This document shows, in pieces, positions 54,282 to 57,252 of a DNA stretch of 57,252 bases. Position 1 is the first letter of the stretch. Every line of letters starts with the position of its first letter. Under the pieces are notes generated by a model, which was not told the DNA's origin, ran no database searches, and was given only the letters and a program-made list of their open reading frames with translations. Location of the stretch: the NCBI GenBank assembly GCA_027621505.1, contig JAQCBK010000006.1, positions 1-57,252 of the forward strand, in the 5' to 3' direction. The DNA is from Bacteroidota bacterium. Lineage in GTDB: Bacteria; Bacteroidota; Bacteroidia; Flavobacteriales; Flavobacteriaceae. A program made the position numbers and the translations under genes.

Positions 54282-55044
54282 GGTAACCGTAGAAGACAAA
54301 TTAAGAGCCCTTTACGATCTACAACTTATTGATTCTCGAATGGATGAGATTCGCAACGTCAGGGGAGAGTTACCCCTTGAAGTGGAGGATCTTGAAAATG
54401 AAATTGCAGGATTGGAAAAGCGACTTGAAAATTTCAATCAAGAAGTAAGTGATTTTGACTTTCAAACCAAAGAGCAAAAAAACAAAATTGAAGTCGCCAA
54501 GGAGGAGCATAAAAAATACGAAGAAAACCTTAAAAATGTTCGCAACAACCGAGAGTACAACTCTATCGTAAAAGAACAAGAGTATCAGGAACTCGAGATT
54601 CAGTTGGCTGAAAAACGCATCAAGGAATTTGCTGCCAAAAAAGAGCTTAAACTGGAAGCCATTGCCCAATTAGATGAAAAAATTGGTGAGCGAAAGAAGC
54701 ATCTCAAAGCCAAGAAAGGCGAACTAGACGAAATCCTCAAAGAAACAGAAAAGGAAGAAGCTTTGTTGGGTAAAAAAGCATCCGAATACCAAGAAAAAAT
54801 TGAAGACCACCTCATCGAAGCCTACCACAAAATAAGACGGAACGTAAAAAATGGCCTTGCTATCGTCTCTGTTGAAAGGGGTGCTTCCGGAGGATCTTTC
54901 TTCACCATTCCACCACAAATTCAACTCGAAATCGCTTCCCGTCAGAAAATCATCACTGATGAGCACAGCGGACGAATTCTTGTTGATCCTGAATTAGCGA
55001 ATGAAGAACAGGAAAAAATGAATGCTATTTTTAACCAAAAATAG
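54265..55044 (+). CDS. Coiled-coil protein with zinc-ribbon-like C terminus lacking Cys
   Basis: 259 residues: a long coiled coil (about 30-185) and a C-terminal domain related to the C4-type zinc ribbon family. In that family the ribbon has two CxxC knuckles; here the equivalents are GASGGSFFTIPPQ and TDEHSGRILVD, with no cysteine at all. I believe the same loss is general in flavobacterial members, so this is a clade trait. Function unknown. It is always near the Nif3-like gene in the flavobacterial genomes I know of, and here overlaps it by 17 bases. Confidence 0.82.
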   Translation: MPKKSEVTVEDKLRALYDLQLIDSRMDEIRNVRGELPLEVEDLENEIAGLEKRLENFNQEVSDFDFQTKEQKNKIEVAKEEHKKYEENLKNVRNNREYNSIVKEQEYQELEIQLAEKRIKEFAAKKELKLEAIAQLDEKIGERKKHLKAKKGELDEILKETEKEEALLGKKASEYQEKIEDHLIEAYHKIRRNVKNGLAIVSVERGASGGSFFTIPPQIQLEIASRQKIITDEHSGRILVDPELANEEQEKMNAIFNQK

Positions 55045-55166
55045 ACTACGCATTTATTTACCCTTTGCAAATTTTTAGATTTTATCTCTACCTCCTGTAA
55101 TTGATTTAAACAGCGAGAGGCTTGAACCCTTGGGATGACCAATAGTTTACTGAAGGGAAATTATCC

Positions 55167-56363
55167 CTAATTGACGATCAGCGGCTGGGTCCATGCTTTT
55201 TGCATCTCCGGTTCTGTGGACAAGGGATCCATGATCAAATTGGAATGGATATTGGCCCTCACAAAAATATCTTCCTCTTGGAATTGATAAACCCCCTTTG
55301 TGCCTTTTACTCTTTTAAGCTCGATCACTTGATCCGTTTCTTTTTGATACCCCATAAATATGATCTCATAATCGCCTCCCTCTTCGGGGTCAACTTCTAT
55401 ATATAGCTTTTCCTTATCATACAGTACTTTTTTGAGTTGTACGCCTGAAGAGGCATAAAAATCTCCCTTTTCCATAGCGGAAATAAGATCGGAGGCAAGC
55501 AGACTTTTAGAATTGACCATCACCCAGCCCCTTCCAGTGTTACTGAGTTTGGGAGATTGTTGGTGATAGCTGTGGCTGTCATCGGTTGCAATTCCTAAAA
55601 GCAATGGTTTACCCTCTTGATAATAATGTATATTGATCAAATCCCACATCAATTCTATAGCAATATGATCTTCATTTCCTGAATTATTCACTGCGGGGTG
55701 GCCGTTATAAAGTTCAAAAAATCTTTCACCATTGAGGTTTTTCATGTCTTCTGTACTGATACCATATCCAAAATTAGGATGGTTGATATGGGCAAACATC
55801 GGGATGTTGAGTCGGTTTCTTTGTTCTAAAACTGCATCAATTGTTTTTTGCATTATTTCCAAAACCGATTGAGCTCGGAAAGGCTCAATCTTCTGCTGAA
55901 TGTTGGTAACATTGATATGTACGGGTTTATTCTCAAAAGATGAAGTTACCTCCTCCGACCTGATGATGGAGAACAGACCAGGATCCTCCAATTTGGCTTT
56001 ATACTCCTCAAAAGGCTTAAGTCTCACCAGTGTTTTACCAGCTTCGTTTTTTGACTCCACCCAAGAACCAAAACGCTTCTGGTATTTTTCCAAAGCTTTG
56101 TTTTCTATATCTCGCGACTTTAATTCATACCAAAATTCACCTGATGCGATGGTGTTATGATCAGAAAGGGCTATGAATTGATAGTCGTGATCTTTGTACC
56201 ATTGAATGATCATTTCAGGAAAATCGTCTCCATCACTCCAAAAAGAATGGGTGTGAAGATTTCCTTTTTGCCAATTTTGATCGGGAACTTTAGGACCACA
56301 AGAATACATTGAAATGGCAATCCACAACAAGGGCAGAGCAAGTATTTTTTTTAGCGCAAACAT
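55167..56363 (-). CDS. PHP-domain-like metallo-phosphoesterase lipoprotein
   Basis: 398 residues with a lipoprotein signal (lipobox MYSC near residue 22). The PHP motifs are clear: NLHTHSFWSDGD (HxH and Asp), ALSDHNT, a Glu in RSEEVTS, HINHPNFG and the later ATDDSHSY. This suggests a trinuclear metal site and a phosphoesterase or similar hydrolase at the cell envelope; substrate unknown. It stands alone with a gap of 122 bases before the zinc-ribbon-like gene, where I see nothing but an AGGGA/TCCCT short repeat. Confidence 0.85.
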   Translation of the reverse strand: MFALKKILALPLLWIAISMYSCGPKVPDQNWQKGNLHTHSFWSDGDDFPEMIIQWYKDHDYQFIALSDHNTIASGEFWYELKSRDIENKALEKYQKRFGSWVESKNEAGKTLVRLKPFEEYKAKLEDPGLFSIIRSEEVTSSFENKPVHINVTNIQQKIEPFRAQSVLEIMQKTIDAVLEQRNRLNIPMFAHINHPNFGYGISTEDMKNLNGERFFELYNGHPAVNNSGNEDHIAIELMWDLINIHYYQEGKPLLLGIATDDSHSYHQQSPKLSNTGRGWVMVNSKSLLASDLISAMEKGDFYASSGVQLKKVLYDKEKLYIEVDPEEGGDYEIIFMGYQKETDQVIELKRVKGTKGVYQFQEEDIFVRANIHSNLIMDPLSTEPEMQKAWTQPLIVN

Positions 56364-56771
56364 CTTAGTTATTTTTTTCTCTTTAAAAATTACAAATTCA
56401 ACACAAGTAATTAAAAAATAAATTTACAGTTAAAAAAGCATACAATGTATATTAAACGTCATTTTACCCATATGGAATCATTTCAATTAAGGCTAAGGCA
56501 GAACTGAGGAAAAAAGTATGCCATTAAGTAAATCGTTTACCCCCTCTAATCATTGGAGGGATGGAATCAAACCCAAGAGTTAGGGGTTCGAAGCGCGAAG
56601 AAAAAGGGTAAGAAGTTGAGGTTGATCGGTTTAAAAATTTGAATGGTATTGAATTGACATGTCTTTTCAATAACCAAACGCAAGCTCATGAATTGATTTT
56701 TATGACCTTGTACAAAGTCATTTGATGGTTTTGTTTCTCTATAAATCCATCTAAGGTGCATTTCTCAAAAA
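56364..56771. other. Intergenic region, no gene seen
   Basis: 408 AT-rich bases between the PHP lipoprotein and the methyltransferase, both on the minus strand. It holds the upstream region of the PHP gene (a TAATTTTT near-consensus -7 near 56385) and a weak CCCTC/GAGGG repeat near 56540-56560 without a T-run. Short frames in it have no coding look. Confidence 0.6.
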
Positions 56772-57252
56772 TCATTTTCCCCCCATCACTACCAAAGTAC
56801 CCTCCCATTCATCTTTTACTCCAAGATGACGAGAATGTACATTTTTAAATCCTGCCTTTGTAAAATAATCAATCCAGGTGTTTTTTGATAACAATTGCAT
56901 GATGTTAACTCCACAGTCCTTTGGCCAAGAGTGACAGGGCTTGTTCTCTCTATAAAAATCGATCCCCATAATCAATTTACCTCCTGTTTTGAGCCAAAAA
57001 TCATAAATATTCTGAATCAAGATATCGGGCTGTTCTGTATAATAAAAAACTTCCATGGAATGCACCAAATCAAAAGTTGTAGGGGGAACCCAATCCCTAA
57101 TATCCTGACAGAAATATTTGCCATGAGGATCATTAGATTTAGCCTTAGCAATCATGTTTTGGGAACCATCAACTCCGGCGGCGTAATGACATTCAGGATG
57201 ATCTACCATTTTCCTAACCACCCAACCGTTGCCACACCCCACATCAAGAAAG
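56772..57252 (-). CDS. Class I SAM-dependent methyltransferase (partial)
   Basis: The frame is open to the window edge, so the N terminus is missing; about 160 codons are visible. Motif I reads FLDVGCGNGWVVRKM at the very edge, the motif II acidic residue is in AAGVDGSQNMIAKA, and DIRDWVPPTTFDLVHSMEV carries motifs III and IV. Substrate unknown. Confidence 0.88.
   Translation of the reverse strand, partial: FLDVGCGNGWVVRKMVDHPECHYAAGVDGSQNMIAKAKSNDPHGKYFCQDIRDWVPPTTFDLVHSMEVFYYTEQPDILIQNIYDFWLKTGGKLIMGIDFYRENKPCHSWPKDCGVNIMQLLSKNTWIDYFTKAGFKNVHSRHLGVKDEWEGTLVVMGGK

Noticed and set aside
56580-56605. tRNA-like T-arm (GGGGTTCGAAGC)
   Set aside because: The flanking bases do not pair as a T-stem and no acceptor or anticodon arm is found nearby.
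56567-56761. 64-codon minus-strand frame between the PHP lipoprotein and methyltransferase genes
   Set aside because: Composition is not protein-like, there is no promoter and no recognisable family.

Overview
The window is chromosomal DNA from a member of the Bacteroidota, most likely a marine flavobacterium (class Flavobacteriia). Evidence: a T9SS SprA 'plug' protein (DUF5103) and the gliding ABC ATPase GldA; a split methionine synthase; DAHP synthase with a C-terminal chorismate mutase; the DUF5686 and zinc-ribbon-like coiled-coil families; and Bacteroidota promoters (TTTG about 18-20 bases upstream of TAnnTTTG) with A-rich rather than Shine-Dalgarno leaders. An NQR sodium pump, a K+-type membrane pyrophosphatase and an S1 sulfatase fit a marine life style. 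Coding is dense: several convergent gene pairs overlap at their stops. I saw no insertion sequence, prophage, CRISPR array or rRNA.

Layout. 1-5773 (minus): nqrABCDEF, with nqrF cut by the window edge. 5945-10658: T9SS plug, apaG, rsmG (minus), a fatty-acid desaturase and an aspartate-type aminotransferase, closed by a bidirectional terminator. 10687-14602 (minus): pheA, aminotransferase, tyrA and DAHP synthase/chorismate mutase, i.e. Phe/Tyr synthesis. Its leader (14608-14775) holds a promoter, a 22-codon peptide whose core is YYNFPFYYFY, an antiterminator arm and an intrinsic terminator. 15111-17078: a Gfo/Idh/MocA oxidoreductase and gldA. 17075-26816 (minus): a compact eight-gene methionine/SAM operon (metK, metY, metX, osmC-like, metZ-like, metH in two parts, metF) behind a SAM-II riboswitch.

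27073-38922: deoxynucleoside kinase, Na+/H+ pyrophosphatase, a shortened DUF5686 protein, pdhB, bifunctional nuclease, thyA, a class V aminotransferase, folA-fabD, a DegT-family aminotransferase and kdtA. 38962-44157 looks more accessory: alkaline phosphatase, a CotH-like secreted protein, a bestrophin-like membrane protein, a secreted ankyrin protein and a lipoprotein sulfatase. A tRNA-Leu(UAG) follows. 44391-57252: M20 dipeptidase, a lipoprotein-ruvC-hemW operon, DUF456, a solo LuxR-type HTH protein, a small membrane protein/ECF sigma/Nramp-like operon, lipA, lpxK, a Nif3-like protein, the zinc-ribbon-like coiled-coil protein, a PHP-domain lipoprotein and a partial methyltransferase.

The two strongest signals are RNA-level controls of amino-acid operons. 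The first is a ribosome-mediated attenuator in front of pheA, with an exact 8-base antiterminator/terminator competition. The second is a SAM-II aptamer in front of metK, followed by an unusually long expression platform. That platform contains a perfect 9-base complement to the aptamer core and a 9-bp hairpin ending four bases before the start codon.
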